64,000 nucleotides of DNA from Tumebacillus flagellatus (GCF_000714935.1 NZ_JMIR01000016.1:1-64000), one strand, 5' to 3'. Counted from the first letter of the stretch, positions 52,617 to 61,403 are shown. Notes: generated from the letters alone by a model not told the origin. Numbers and translations are program-made.

Positions 52617-54689
52617 ATGGACATGAATCAATATTTGGATATGTTCATTGAGGAATCAAAAGAGCATTTGCAGGCGATCAACGAAAACCTGCTCGCTTTG
52701 GAGCAAAACCCGCAATCCCTTGACATCGTCAACGTCATCTTCCGTTCCGCTCACACGCTCAAAGGCATGGCGGCAACGATGGGCTTTGAACAGATGGCGC
52801 ACCTGACGCACGATATGGAAAACGGTCTGGACCTGATGCGCAACGGAAAACTCGCCGTTACGCAAGAAGTGATGGACGTGCTTTTCAGCTGCGTCGACGT
52901 GTTGGAAACTCAGCTTCACCAAATCATCGAAACCGGCACAGATGCGGGCGTGAACGTCGAGGCTCTCGTCGCGCAGCTCAAAGCGATCGCTTCCGGCAAA
53001 CCGGTAGCGGCCGCAGTGCCGAGTGCGTCCGTCGCTCCTGCTGCTGCAGCAGGAGAAGCAGAGTCCAATGACAACCTCGATCTCAACGAATACGAGTCCA
53101 CCATTCTCCAACAATCCAAGGAGAAGGGGTTCACCGGGTATAAGATCGTCGTCCGTCTCGAAGAGAAGTGCGTGATGCGCGCAGCCCGCGCCTACATGGT
53201 GTTTGACGCGTACGAGCGCGTCGGGGAAATCATCAAGTCGGAACCGCGCGTGGAAGACCTCGAAGAAGAGAAGTTCGAGAACGAGTTCATGCTCGTGCTC
53301 GTCACGCAAGAAGATATCGAAAAAGTCCGCAAGACCGGTTTGAACGTCTCGGAAGTCGCTTCTGTGGAAGTGACGGAGATCGACGTGCATCAGGCGCCGG
53401 CTCAACCGGCGGCGCCGACTCCGGCGGTTGCTGCCCACGTGGAGCCGATCGTGCAAGCCGTTTCGCAAGCAGCGGCAACAGCATCGGTTGCAGAAGCTCC
53501 GAAAGCGGCAGCGCACGACGCCAGGAAGCCGCAATTGGGCAAATCGGTTCGCGTTGACATCGAGCGCCTTGACGTTCTGATCAACCTGTTCTCCGAGTTG
53601 GTTATCGACCGGACTCGTCTGGAGCAGATCGCACGGGAGTTGGGCAACCAAAGCCTGTACGAAACGGTCGAGCACATGAGCCGTATCTCTACAGACCTGC
53701 AAAACATCGTCATGACGATTCGCATGGTCCCGGTGGAGACTGTCTTCAACCGTTTCCCGCGCATGGTCCGCGACCTCGCGCGCGATCTCAACAAAAAAGT
53801 CAACTTCGTCATCCGCGGACAAGAAACCGAACTCGACCGCACCGTCATCGATGAGATCGGCGATCCGCTGGTTCACTTGCTGCGCAACTCGCTTGACCAC
53901 GGTTTGGAGAACCCGGAAGCTCGCCGCCAAAACGGCAAGGACGAAACGGGTCTAGTCGAACTGGTTGCGTTCCACTCCGGCAATCACGTCTTCATCGAAA
54001 TCACCGATGACGGTAACGGCATCAACCGGGCGGGCGTGTTGAAGAAAGCGATCGAGAAGGGCATCGTCGATCCGTTCGCAGCGGAAAACATGACGGATCA
54101 GCAAGTATACGATCTGCTCTTCCATTCCGGATTCTCCACGGCGGAGAAGATTTCCGACGTCTCGGGTCGCGGCGTCGGCCTCGACGTAGTCAAGACCAAG
54201 ATCGAATCGCTCGGCGGTCGCGTGCTCGTCCAGTCGCAACCGGGCAAAGGCACGAAGTTCAGCATTCAACTGCCGCTGACCTTGTCGATCATCCAAGCGA
54301 TGCTCGTGCAGATCTCCGATGAGAAATATGCGATTCCGCTCAGCTCGATCATCGAGACGGCGATCATCAACAAAGCGGACGTCAAGCGCGTTCACAAGCA
54401 AGCTGTGATCGACTTCCGCGGCCGCGTCGTCCCGCTGTTGTCCCTCGAAGAGATTTTCTCGATTCCGCGTCCGGAGCCGCAAGGCCTTGAGGAAGAGAAC
54501 GTCGTCATCGTCCGCAAAGGCGACAAGATGGCGGCCCTCGTCGTAGATGCCTTCATCGGACAGCAAGAAGTCGTCCTCAAATCGCTGGGCAAGTACCTGA
54601 CCGGCGGCGTGTTCGCCATCTCCGGGGCCACCATCCTCGGCGACGGCCAAGTCGCGCTGATCATGGACTGCAACGCACTGATTCAATAA
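52617..54689 (+). CDS. cheA: Chemotaxis histidine kinase CheA
   Basis: CheA autophosphorylates and passes phosphate to CheY and CheB. The P1 HPt domain has His46 in SAHTLKGMA. P2 (about 170-260) binds response regulators. Then come the P3 dimer helices, the P4 kinase (LRNSLDHGLENPEAR, ITDDGNGIN, FSTAEKISDVSGRGVGLDVV) and the P5 CheW-like domain. Ala/Pro-rich linkers flank P2. ATG 52617 is chosen because AGGAGG lies 8 nt upstream; GTG 52608 is part of that site. 690 aa. Confidence 0.97.
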   Translation: MDMNQYLDMFIEESKEHLQAINENLLALEQNPQSLDIVNVIFRSAHTLKGMAATMGFEQMAHLTHDMENGLDLMRNGKLAVTQEVMDVLFSCVDVLETQLHQIIETGTDAGVNVEALVAQLKAIASGKPVAAAVPSASVAPAAAAGEAESNDNLDLNEYESTILQQSKEKGFTGYKIVVRLEEKCVMRAARAYMVFDAYERVGEIIKSEPRVEDLEEEKFENEFMLVLVTQEDIEKVRKTGLNVSEVASVEVTEIDVHQAPAQPAAPTPAVAAHVEPIVQAVSQAAATASVAEAPKAAAHDARKPQLGKSVRVDIERLDVLINLFSELVIDRTRLEQIARELGNQSLYETVEHMSRISTDLQNIVMTIRMVPVETVFNRFPRMVRDLARDLNKKVNFVIRGQETELDRTVIDEIGDPLVHLLRNSLDHGLENPEARRQNGKDETGLVELVAFHSGNHVFIEITDDGNGINRAGVLKKAIEKGIVDPFAAENMTDQQVYDLLFHSGFSTAEKISDVSGRGVGLDVVKTKIESLGGRVLVQSQPGKGTKFSIQLPLTLSIIQAMLVQISDEKYAIPLSSIIETAIINKADVKRVHKQAVIDFRGRVVPLLSLEEIFSIPRPEPQGLEEENVVIVRKGDKMAALVVDAFIGQQEVVLKSLGKYLTGGVFAISGATILGDGQVALIMDCNALIQ

Positions 54690-54720
54690 TCGTTGGGACT
54701 TAATTGAGGAGGGAATTGTC

Positions 54721-55197
54721 ATGTTGGAGCACAAAGATATCGTAGAGGAAATCAAGGTCATCGTCTTCCGTTTGGTCGATGAGGAATACGGCGTGGAAGT
54801 CAACCAAGTTCGTTCCATTGAACACATGCAAAAAATCACCCGCGTACCGCGCACTCCGGACTTCGTCAAGGGCGTCATCAACCTGCGCGGGATCGTCACC
54901 CCGGTCATCGATTTGAAATCCCGTTTTGACCTCGGGGAAGAAAACTACACCGATACCACACGCATCATCATCGTGGCGGTGGACGACATGGAAGTCGGTC
55001 TGATCGTAGACGCAGCCAACGACGTCATCGACATTCCGGTCAACAAAATCGAACAACCGCCGGCTGTAGTCGGCGGCATCAACAAAGCGTACCTGCGCGG
55101 TGTTGCAAAACTTTCGGATCGTCTGTTGATCATGCTCAATTTGGACAAAGTTCTGAGCAACGAAGAGATTCAAGCGATGTCCTCGATGGAGAGGTAG
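54721..55197 (+). CDS. cheW: Chemotaxis coupling protein CheW
   Basis: CheW couples CheA to receptors. The 158-aa protein is one SH3-like CheW domain: IVFRLVDEEYGVEVNQVRSIEHMQKITRVPRTPDFVKGVINLRGIVTPVIDLKSRFDL, with the conserved NLRG. The C-terminus LDKVLSNEEIQAM is standard. TGAGGAGGG precedes ATG 54721. Confidence 0.97.
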   Translation: MLEHKDIVEEIKVIVFRLVDEEYGVEVNQVRSIEHMQKITRVPRTPDFVKGVINLRGIVTPVIDLKSRFDLGEENYTDTTRIIIVAVDDMEVGLIVDAANDVIDIPVNKIEQPPAVVGGINKAYLRGVAKLSDRLLIMLNLDKVLSNEEIQAMSSMER

Positions 55198-55199
55198 TC

Positions 55200-55823
55200 G
55201 TGATGAGTGAAGAAATTCGTAATTTAGGCGAATTTCAGCTGAGCGTTCTGCGCGAAGTCGGGAACATTGGCGCCGGGCATGCGGCCACGGCACTCTCCAA
55301 GTTGCTCGGCTCGGAGATTCAGATGAACGTGCCGCGCGTTTCGGTGGTCGGTTTCGAAGAGATCTCGGAGATTGTAGGCGGATCTGAACAATTTGTCATC
55401 GGGATCTTCCTGCGTGTTGAAGGCGAGATCCCGGGGAGCATTTTCTTCTTGCTGCAAGTTGAAAGTGCGAAACGTTTGGTGACCGATCTGGTGGGCAGCA
55501 TGGGCTCTGCGGAACCCGATGAGTTTTCCGAGATGGAAATCTCCGCTTTGCAGGAGATCGGCAACATCTTGGCCGGCTCGTATCTCTCGTCGCTCGCCGA
55601 TTTCACCAAAAAAGAAATGTCCCCGACACCTCCCGCCATCGCGGTTGACATGGCAGGCGCCATCTTGAGCATTGGATTGGTTCAATTGGGTGCCGACTAC
55701 GCTTTACTCGTCGATACAGAATTCGTTCAAGGAGCGCGCAACATCGAAGGTCATTTCTTCATGTTGCCGGACCCGGGTTCGGTGCGGATTCTGTTCCATG
55801 CACTAGGGGTGGATATCCAATGA
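55200..55823 (+). CDS. cheC: CheY-P phosphatase CheC
   Basis: CheC dephosphorylates CheY-P together with CheD. Both pseudo-symmetric active-site helices follow the S-x3-E-x2-N pattern: LSVLREVGNIGAGHAATALSKLL and ISALQEIGNILAGSYLSSLADF. 207 aa, as in B. subtilis. The start may be GTG 55200 or ATG 55203. It overlaps cheD by 4 nt, supporting a CheC-CheD pair. Confidence 0.95.
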   Translation: MMSEEIRNLGEFQLSVLREVGNIGAGHAATALSKLLGSEIQMNVPRVSVVGFEEISEIVGGSEQFVIGIFLRVEGEIPGSIFFLLQVESAKRLVTDLVGSMGSAEPDEFSEMEISALQEIGNILAGSYLSSLADFTKKEMSPTPPAIAVDMAGAILSIGLVQLGADYALLVDTEFVQGARNIEGHFFMLPDPGSVRILFHALGVDIQ

Positions 55824-56299
55824 CAGTGATCAGAGTGGGGATGGCCGACTTGAACGTGGCGGACGGAGAAGATTCGTTGCGCACAACAGGTCTTGGGTCT
55901 TGTGTGGGGATCGCGCTGTACGATCCCCAAACCAAGATCACGGGCTTGGCGCACATCATGCTTCCGACTTCAGCCAATCCCAATGAGACGAATCGTGCCA
56001 AGTATGCCAACACCGCCGTGCCCCTGCTGATCGAACTCATGGAGAAAAAAGGGGCGAACAGACGCCGCATGAACGCGAAACTTGCAGGAGGGGCGCAGAT
56101 GTTCACATTCGCCGGACAAAGCGATTTGATGCGCATCGGACCGCGCAACGTGGAAGCGGTGAAAGAGGCGCTTCGTCTGAGCACGATTCCGGTCGTGGCA
56201 GAGGACACAGGGGGAAATTGCGGCCGAACGATAGAGCTATTTTCTGTTGACGGTTCTCTGGTTATTCGAACGGCAAAGCAAGGAGTCAGCACACTGTAA
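55820..56299 (+). CDS. cheD: Chemoreceptor glutamine deamidase CheD
   Basis: CheD deamidates receptor glutamines and activates CheC. The catalytic Cys is in TTGLGSCVGIALYD and the catalytic His in GLAHIMLP; the KYANTAVPLLIELMEKKGA and KLAGGAQMF segments are typical. 159 aa. Start ATG overlaps cheC TGA. Its last base is shared with the next ATG (TAATG). Confidence 0.96.
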   Translation: MTVIRVGMADLNVADGEDSLRTTGLGSCVGIALYDPQTKITGLAHIMLPTSANPNETNRAKYANTAVPLLIELMEKKGANRRRMNAKLAGGAQMFTFAGQSDLMRIGPRNVEAVKEALRLSTIPVVAEDTGGNCGRTIELFSVDGSLVIRTAKQGVSTL

Positions 56300-56727
56300 T
56301 GGATACAAACAAACGCAAACCTGCAGACATTGGGATCCCGGTCGCGTTTGGCGTTGTGGGGTTTTTCTTCACGGGTGGATTGAGTCTCGCTGCGGGCAAT
56401 ACCGTGGTCACGAGCATTTTCCGCGGCGCTGTTGGACTTTTTGGAGCCTTTTTCCTAGGCTATATCATTCGAGTTGCGTTAAAAACGTTTGTCGGTTCCC
56501 AAGAAGACGCACACGCGGAAGTGCTCGGCAAACATCTGGACTTGTTGCTTCCCGAGCAGCCTCAGAAGAAGGGAGCGAAATCCTCGAACGAAGAATCGGA
56601 GGAGACGTCGGAAGATATCTCCGCCGAATTCGTGCCTTGGAACTCGAACCCTGTGTCCGCCAAGGACAAATTTGAGGAGATCGACCCTGAAAAACTGGCT
56701 GACGCGTTGCGACATCTTGATGAATAG
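56299..56727 (+). CDS. Unknown two-helix membrane protein between cheD and sigD, 142 aa
   Basis: I do not recognise a family. Two hydrophobic segments (residues about 13-30, IPVAFGVVGFFFTGGLSLAAG, and about 37-58, FRGAVGLFGAFFLGYIIRVAL) are followed by an acidic cytoplasmic tail rich in Glu/Ser ending in DPEKLADALRHLDE. The TAATG junction with cheD points to translational coupling. B. subtilis has no gene at this point, but its operon position makes a motility or chemotaxis role likely; that is inference. Confidence 0.75.
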   Translation: MDTNKRKPADIGIPVAFGVVGFFFTGGLSLAAGNTVVTSIFRGAVGLFGAFFLGYIIRVALKTFVGSQEDAHAEVLGKHLDLLLPEQPQKKGAKSSNEESEETSEDISAEFVPWNSNPVSAKDKFEEIDPEKLADALRHLDE

Positions 56728-56749
56728 GTGAAGGGTGGTGAGTGGAGAG

Positions 56750-57541
56750 ATGCAAGAGCAGAATCGAAGCAACAAAGAGCATGAACAACTGTGGTCCCGA
56801 TACATGCAGCATCGTGACAAGCAGTCGCGGGATGCTCTGGTTCTGGCGCATCTTCCACTTGTTCACAAAGTGGTGCGCAAAATGACGAGCCATTGGAACG
56901 GCCCCACCAACACCGACGACTTGATCGGCATGGGCACCCTAGGGTTGATCGACGCGGTCACGCGTTTTGATCCGGGCCGGGGCTATGAGTTCCATACGTT
57001 CGCAACCCACCGAGTTCGCGGAGCTGTGTTGGATGGGCTGCGCAGTTTGGATTGGGTTCCCCGCTCTCTGCGCGCCAAAGCCAAAGAGATCGAAGCCGCC
57101 TATGCGGAAATTGAGCACGAGACCCTTCGCTCGGCCAAGGACGAAGAGATTGCACAACGTCTAAACATGAGCGTCTCCGATTTTCAGAGCGTGTTGTACG
57201 AACTTTCCGTGTCTCCTTTGGTATCGCTTGACGGCATGTTGGCCAAGGAAGATTCAAGCAGCGATCTGTTGGTCTCCGACACGATTCTCGACCCGAACGC
57301 TCGGGAGCCGCTGACGGAGTTGGAACGGGCGGATCGACAGACGCTTTTGGCCGGCGTGTTAGAGCGGTTGCCGGAGAAAGAACGTCTTGTGGTGACGTTG
57401 CACTACTACGAAGAGTTTACGTTTAAAGAGATTGCAGAGATTTTGGAGCTGTCCTCTTCACGAGTGTCTCAGCTGCATACCAAGGCGATTTACCGCTTGC
57501 GGGGGGCCTTAAGCCGCAGAAAAAAAGAACTGAGAACGTGA
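56750..57541 (+). CDS. sigD: RNA polymerase sigma factor SigD (FliA-type)
   Basis: SigD transcribes late flagellar, chemotaxis and autolysin genes. Region 2 (HLPLVHKVVRKM, DDLIGMGTLGLIDAVTRFDPGRGYEFHTFATHRVRGAVLDGLR), region 3 (RSLRAKAKEIEAAYAEIE) and region 4 (LPEKERLVVTLHYYEEFTFKEIAEILELSSSRVSQLHTKAIYRLR) are intact. ATG 56750 is chosen because AAGGGTGGTG lies 9 nt upstream; GTG 56735 and GTG 56738 are alternatives. 263 aa. Its FlgM antagonist is not in the window. Confidence 0.96.
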   Translation: MQEQNRSNKEHEQLWSRYMQHRDKQSRDALVLAHLPLVHKVVRKMTSHWNGPTNTDDLIGMGTLGLIDAVTRFDPGRGYEFHTFATHRVRGAVLDGLRSLDWVPRSLRAKAKEIEAAYAEIEHETLRSAKDEEIAQRLNMSVSDFQSVLYELSVSPLVSLDGMLAKEDSSSDLLVSDTILDPNAREPLTELERADRQTLLAGVLERLPEKERLVVTLHYYEEFTFKEIAEILELSSSRVSQLHTKAIYRLRGALSRRKKELRT

Positions 57542-57571
57542 GCTGAGGGGATTCGATCAGGGGGTGATACG

Positions 57572-59005
57572 ATGGCGACTAGACAAGAAGAGATGAGCTG
57601 GTGGGCGAAGAACTCCAAGGTCACCATCGAGCAAGGCGGTCTGACCGCCTCTTTGAGTTTAAGCGAGGCCCTGTTACAAGAACAGGAGCTTCCGGCTCTG
57701 ACCTATGATTGTTTAGTGGAACACTTGCGTCAGAACGGTGTCTCTTACGGGGTGGATATGGTGTCTTGCCAACAGATCGTCATGAACCCGCGCGGTTTCA
57801 TCGGCGGCAAGAGCAAGGTTGCGACAGGCAAAGAGCCGATCAACGGCGAGAATGCCACCATTGAGATCCTGATCAACAACGAACACGAACAATCCCCGCG
57901 CATGCTGGAAGACGGCCGTGTGGATTTTTACAACTTAGGGGTTGTCAACACCGTGACCAAGGGTCAGATCTTGGCTCGGAAGAAGCCGGCCACAGAAGGC
58001 ATTCAGGGCGTCGGCGTCGGGGGAGCCGCTTTGATGGCGAAACCGGGGCGCGATGTTCGGCTTCCAAACGGCAAGAACACCACGATTGCCGAGGATGGTT
58101 TCACTTTGCTTGCAGAAGTGGACGGGCACGTGTCCTACAACCCGCGGGAAAGCAAAATCAACGTGTTCGACGTTTTTGAAGTCAAAGGCGATGTGGACTT
58201 TGCCGTCGGCAACATTGAGTTTTTGGGCAATGTTAAAATCAACGGCAGCGTGTTGCCGGGCTTTAAAGTGGTGGCGGCCGGCGACATTGAAGTAGCCGGT
58301 TTCGTTGACGGCGCGATCTTGGAAGCGGGCGGGGACGTGCTGATTCGCGGCGGCGTGCAAATGCGCTCGAAAGGCTTGATCAAGGCTTCGGGCACTGTGC
58401 GCTCCCGCTTCATGCAGGGCGCAAACGTTGAAGCGGGCGTTGACGTCATCGTTCGCGACAGCATCATGCATTGTCACATCTCAGCCGGACGCCACGTGTT
58501 GATGGAGGCGCAGAAGTCGGTGATCGTCGGCGGTTTGGTGCGTGCCGGCGAGGAAGTGCGCACGAGAACGCTCGGGTCTCCGATGGCGACGCCGTCGGAA
58601 GTGGAAGTCGGCGTGCACCCGCATCTGCGCACCGAGATTCAAGAGCTGCAAGCGCGTCTCAAGGAATTGTACTTGCATATGGACAAAACCAAGAAAGCGC
58701 TCGCACTTCTCGAGAACATGGCGGGAGTCGGCAATCAACTGCCGCCGGAAAAAGAAGCGCTGCGTCAAAATCTCACCCACACCTACGAACACTACCAGCA
58801 TGAAGAAGAAGAGTTGATGTATCGCCGCTCGGAGATCGAAGTGATCTTGCTCGATACGCGCAACGCGAAAGTCTTCGTCACGGAAGTGGCGTACGCCGGG
58901 GTGAAACTCACCCTGGGTCAACAGGTGACCTACCTGCGCGACCCGCAACGCGGTCCGATCGTCTACGGCATTTCAGACGGCGAGGTCTCGACTTCGCGTT
59001 TCTAG
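57572..59005 (+). CDS. FapA family protein (DUF342)
   Basis: The 477-aa protein is a DUF342 protein with a central right-handed beta-helix formed by short repeats (FAVGNIEFLGNVKINGSVLPGFKVVAAGDIEVAGFVDGAIL, VLIRGGVQMRSKGLIKASG) and a C-terminal coiled coil (TEIQELQARLKELYLHMDKTKKAL). The N-terminal domain is about 160 residues. DUF342/FapA proteins are polymerising or scaffold-like, and one group affects polar organisation and motility; the role here is not known. It follows sigD by 30 nt. Confidence 0.88.
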   Translation: MATRQEEMSWWAKNSKVTIEQGGLTASLSLSEALLQEQELPALTYDCLVEHLRQNGVSYGVDMVSCQQIVMNPRGFIGGKSKVATGKEPINGENATIEILINNEHEQSPRMLEDGRVDFYNLGVVNTVTKGQILARKKPATEGIQGVGVGGAALMAKPGRDVRLPNGKNTTIAEDGFTLLAEVDGHVSYNPRESKINVFDVFEVKGDVDFAVGNIEFLGNVKINGSVLPGFKVVAAGDIEVAGFVDGAILEAGGDVLIRGGVQMRSKGLIKASGTVRSRFMQGANVEAGVDVIVRDSIMHCHISAGRHVLMEAQKSVIVGGLVRAGEEVRTRTLGSPMATPSEVEVGVHPHLRTEIQELQARLKELYLHMDKTKKALALLENMAGVGNQLPPEKEALRQNLTHTYEHYQHEEEELMYRRSEIEVILLDTRNAKVFVTEVAYAGVKLTLGQQVTYLRDPQRGPIVYGISDGEVSTSRF

Positions 59006-59036
59006 TCAGGCGAAACACCCTGGAGGGGGAGTCGTC

Positions 59037-59345
59037 ATGTCTTTGAAACCTATTGAATTGCAAGTTGCCTTGCCCCGCACTCTCGACAACAGCCGCAACC
59101 AGCAGATTCAACAGAATCAGGCTTCGTTGCAAAATGCGGTCGACGGGGAGAGTTTGACCCGGCAAACAACCGTTCAGGAAGAAACGGTGGGGGAAGCGGA
59201 AGACAACGCCCGCACGGAGTTGCGCGACCGCAAGCAGGGTCAAACGGCGGGCAAGGTGTACCCTCGGCGTGCTCGTCCCGAAGACGAAGAGGTGCAAGAA
59301 GCGCCGCATCCGTACAAGGGAAGCCGTCTCGATATCAAAATGTAA
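59037..59345 (+). CDS. Unknown 102-aa polar protein after fapA
   Basis: I do not recognise this protein. It is Gln/Glu/Arg-rich and probably largely helical or disordered (NQQIQQNQASLQNAVDG, EETVGEAEDNARTELRDRKQ), with a short C-terminal segment YKGSRLDIKM that looks conserved-type. No membrane segment or cysteine occurs. GGAGGGGGAG precedes ATG 59037. The operon position between fapA and the SwrB-like gene suggests a motility-related role. Confidence 0.7.
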   Translation: MSLKPIELQVALPRTLDNSRNQQIQQNQASLQNAVDGESLTRQTTVQEETVGEAEDNARTELRDRKQGQTAGKVYPRRARPEDEEVQEAPHPYKGSRLDIKM

Positions 59346-59358
59346 GCGAGGACGATTC

Positions 59359-59901
59359 ATGAGCCACTTGTATCTCTATGTAGCTTTGGTGGGTGTCGTC
59401 ATCGTTTTGTTCGCTCTGACCCGCGCGAAGTCTCCCTCCGCCGGGTCTTCTGTCGTTCCAGCCTCCACGGTTCCTTCTGCGGCGGTCGATCAGGAATTGA
59501 AGGAAACGTTTGAGGAGTTCATGAACGAATTGGAGCGGGAGAACAACCGCACGCTTGACACCTTCAAAGCGTTGGAGCGGGAAACGCAAGCGAAGTTGGC
59601 GGAGCAACAGTCCGTCATCCAAGCGCTGGAGCAACGCCTGCAAGAAGTTGAACAGAAAGCGGCCGCACAAGCGATGTTGCCTGCAACTCCCGCACCCGGC
59701 GGCACGGAGACACCGCCGACAGAACCCGAGCCTGCTCCGGAACCGAAAGCTCCGAGCTTTTTGGTGAACGAAAAATACGCCAAGGTCGTCGAACTGTCTG
59801 ACCGTGGTCTCACACCGCCTCAAATCGCCCGCGAAACCGGCATCGGCATCGGGGAGATTCAATTGGTGCTCGGCCTCGTGAAACGGGAGGAAGCGCGCTG
59901 A
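59359..59901 (+). CDS. SwrB/YlxL-like protein (DUF6115-type)
   Basis: The architecture is that of SwrB: an N-terminal membrane anchor (residues 4-21, LYLYVALVGVVIVLFAL), a coiled coil (about 45-105), a Pro-rich linker and a C-terminal HTH-like domain (YAKVVELSDRGLTPPQIARETGIGIGEIQLVLGLV). In B. subtilis SwrB, also between sigD and rpsB, activates the flagellar export apparatus. Sequence similarity to SwrB cannot be measured here; position and architecture support it. ATG 59359 follows GCGAGGACGA. 180 aa. Confidence 0.8.
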   Translation: MSHLYLYVALVGVVIVLFALTRAKSPSAGSSVVPASTVPSAAVDQELKETFEEFMNELERENNRTLDTFKALERETQAKLAEQQSVIQALEQRLQEVEQKAAAQAMLPATPAPGGTETPPTEPEPAPEPKAPSFLVNEKYAKVVELSDRGLTPPQIARETGIGIGEIQLVLGLVKREEAR

Positions 59902-60383
59902 TGGAGAGCAGGAGCTTGAGTTTAGGTCTCGGAGCCGGTGTGCTCGCGGCCACTTTGGTGCTCGGCATCGGCAGCATGTACGTTCCCGCATCATCGTCCG
60001 CCCCCGCCGCTCCGGCTGACGGACAAACGCCTTCGACCGATTGGAAAGCAGAGGCGGACAAAGCGGGGATGGTAGTGCTGGCGAAGGACGAGCTCGACAA
60101 GCGTTTGCAGCAAGCCCGCGAGGAAGGTGCCAAACAGAAAGCGGACGAACTGGCTGCGCAACCCGCGTCTGCGAAGACCGTTCATGTTTACATCCAGCCC
60201 GGCATGGGCACGACAGACGTAGCCCGTTTGTTGCAAGCGTCCGGGGTGCTGGAGGACGGCAACGCGCTGATCAGCTTGCGCAGCAGCTCGCAAAACCCGA
60301 TTCGCGCGGGCGTGTACGACCTGCCGCTCAAGGGAGATCCGGCGGCCGTTTTGAAGTTGATCGCCACACCGCCGAAGCAATAA
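59901..60383 (+). CDS. Small membrane-anchored protein with an MltG N-terminal-like domain, 160 aa
   Basis: One N-terminal membrane segment (about 7-28) precedes a Glu/Lys/Ala-rich helical linker (about 50-88) and a domain VHVYIQPGMGTTDVARLLQASGVLEDGNAL...IRAGVYDLPLKGDPAAVLKLIA. That pattern matches the LysM-like N-terminal part of MltG/YceG transglycosylases; the catalytic YceG domain is absent. It may bind glycan or simply localise. Start ATG shares a base with the preceding TGA. It is the last gene before the operon terminator. Confidence 0.75.
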   Translation: MESRSLSLGLGAGVLAATLVLGIGSMYVPASSSAPAAPADGQTPSTDWKAEADKAGMVVLAKDELDKRLQQAREEGAKQKADELAAQPASAKTVHVYIQPGMGTTDVARLLQASGVLEDGNALISLRSSSQNPIRAGVYDLPLKGDPAAVLKLIATPPKQ

Positions 60384-60427
60384 CAAACAACCAAAGCCTC
60401 GGCACACGCGGCTTGGTTGTTTTTTTG
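60384..60427 (+). terminator. Terminator at the end of the fla/che-sigD operon
   Basis: The stem ACAACCAA...GCC with GGC...TTGGTTGT has a small bulge and is followed by at least six T's. It isolates the motility operon from rpsB. Confidence 0.88.
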
Positions 60428-60437
60428 TTGGGAAGTC

Positions 60438-60467
60438 TTGCACAAGTAGCAGGCGGTATGGTATATT
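60438..60467 (+). promoter_or_regulatory. Sigma-A-type promoter for rpsB
   Basis: TTGCAC (60438-60443), an 18-nt spacer and TATATT (60462-60467) lie about 130 nt before rpsB. Confidence 0.7.
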
Positions 60468-60474
60468 AACTTCC

Positions 60475-60594
60475 GGTGTGAATACACAACACACGTTGCT
60501 CGACTTTTTCGAAGGTGCTTGTCCCAACGGATGAGTGTCGAGAAGGGTGGACGGCAACGGAGGAAAAAACCATTTTGAGAGGAGGTTGAAGATT
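60475..60594 (+). promoter_or_regulatory. Structured rpsB leader
   Basis: In the 120-nt leader, CGTTGC (60494-60499) pairs with GCAACG (60554-60559), and the adjacent TCGAC (60500-60504) pairs with GTCGA (60537-60541), giving a nested stem around a large loop. The rpsB ribosome site GAGGAGG follows outside the fold. This suits autoregulation by S2, known for rpsB leaders in other bacteria; for this one it is inference. Confidence 0.5.
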
Positions 60595-61290
60595 ATGGCG
60601 ATCATCAGCATGAAACAACTGCTGGAGGCAGGCGTCCACTTCGGTCATCAAACCCGTCGTTGGAACCCGAAAATGTCTCGCTACATCTTCACCGAACGTA
60701 ACGGTATCTACATCATTGACCTGCAGAAGACTGTTAAAAAAGTCGAGGAAGCGTACAACTTTGTACGTGAACTGGCTGCAGAAGGCAAAACGGTTCTCTT
60801 CGTGGGCACCAAGAAACAAGCGCAAGACTCCGTGAAGGAAGAAGCGGAGCGCGTAGGTCAGTACTTCGTCAACCAACGTTGGCTCGGCGGTACCCTGACC
60901 AACTTCTCCACCATCCAAAAGCGTATTGACCGCCTGACCAAGCTCGAGACCATGGAGCAAGACGGTACCTTCGACGTCCTTCCGAAGAAAGAAGTTATCG
61001 TTCTGAAGAAGGAAATGGAACGCCTTGAGAAGTTCCTCGGCGGTATCAAAGGCATGAAGTCTCTGCCGGGCGCTCTGTTCATCATCGACCCGCGCAAAGA
61101 GCGCATCGCTGTTGCAGAAGCTCGCAAACTGGGTATCCCGATTGTTGCAATCGTCGACACCAACTGCGATCCGGATGAAATCGACTACGTGATTCCGGGC
61201 AACGACGACGCAATCCGCGCTGTCAAACTGCTGACCGCTAAAATCGCTGATGCGATCATGGAAGGCAAGCAAGGCGAACAAAACGCGTAA
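60595..61290 (+). CDS. rpsB: 30S ribosomal protein S2
   Basis: The 231-aa protein matches S2 along its whole length: [108 protein letters not shown]2 binds the 30S head and is needed for translation initiation. ATG 60595 follows AGAGGAGG; the frame upstream is leader. A terminator-like hairpin separates it from tsf. Confidence 0.98.
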   Translation: MAIISMKQLLEAGVHFGHQTRRWNPKMSRYIFTERNGIYIIDLQKTVKKVEEAYNFVRELAAEGKTVLFVGTKKQAQDSVKEEAERVGQYFVNQRWLGGTLTNFSTIQKRIDRLTKLETMEQDGTFDVLPKKEVIVLKKEMERLEKFLGGIKGMKSLPGALFIIDPRKERIAVAEARKLGIPIVAIVDTNCDPDEIDYVIPGNDDAIRAVKLLTAKIADAIMEGKQGEQNA

Positions 61291-61302
61291 TTGTGTGGTT
61301 CC

Positions 61303-61345
61303 GGGGGTGACCTTAGGGTTGTAGAACCCTGAGTCACCCTTTTTA
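61303..61345 (+). terminator. Terminator/attenuator between rpsB and tsf
   Basis: GGGTGAC (61305-61311) pairs with GTCACCC and encloses an inner AGGGTT/AACCCT stem; TTTTT follows. It probably lowers tsf transcription relative to rpsB. Confidence 0.8.
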
Positions 61346-61403
61346 TCTGTATGATGCAGAATACACGAATATGGGTATGATAGTAACCAAGGAGGCGACA
61401 GAC

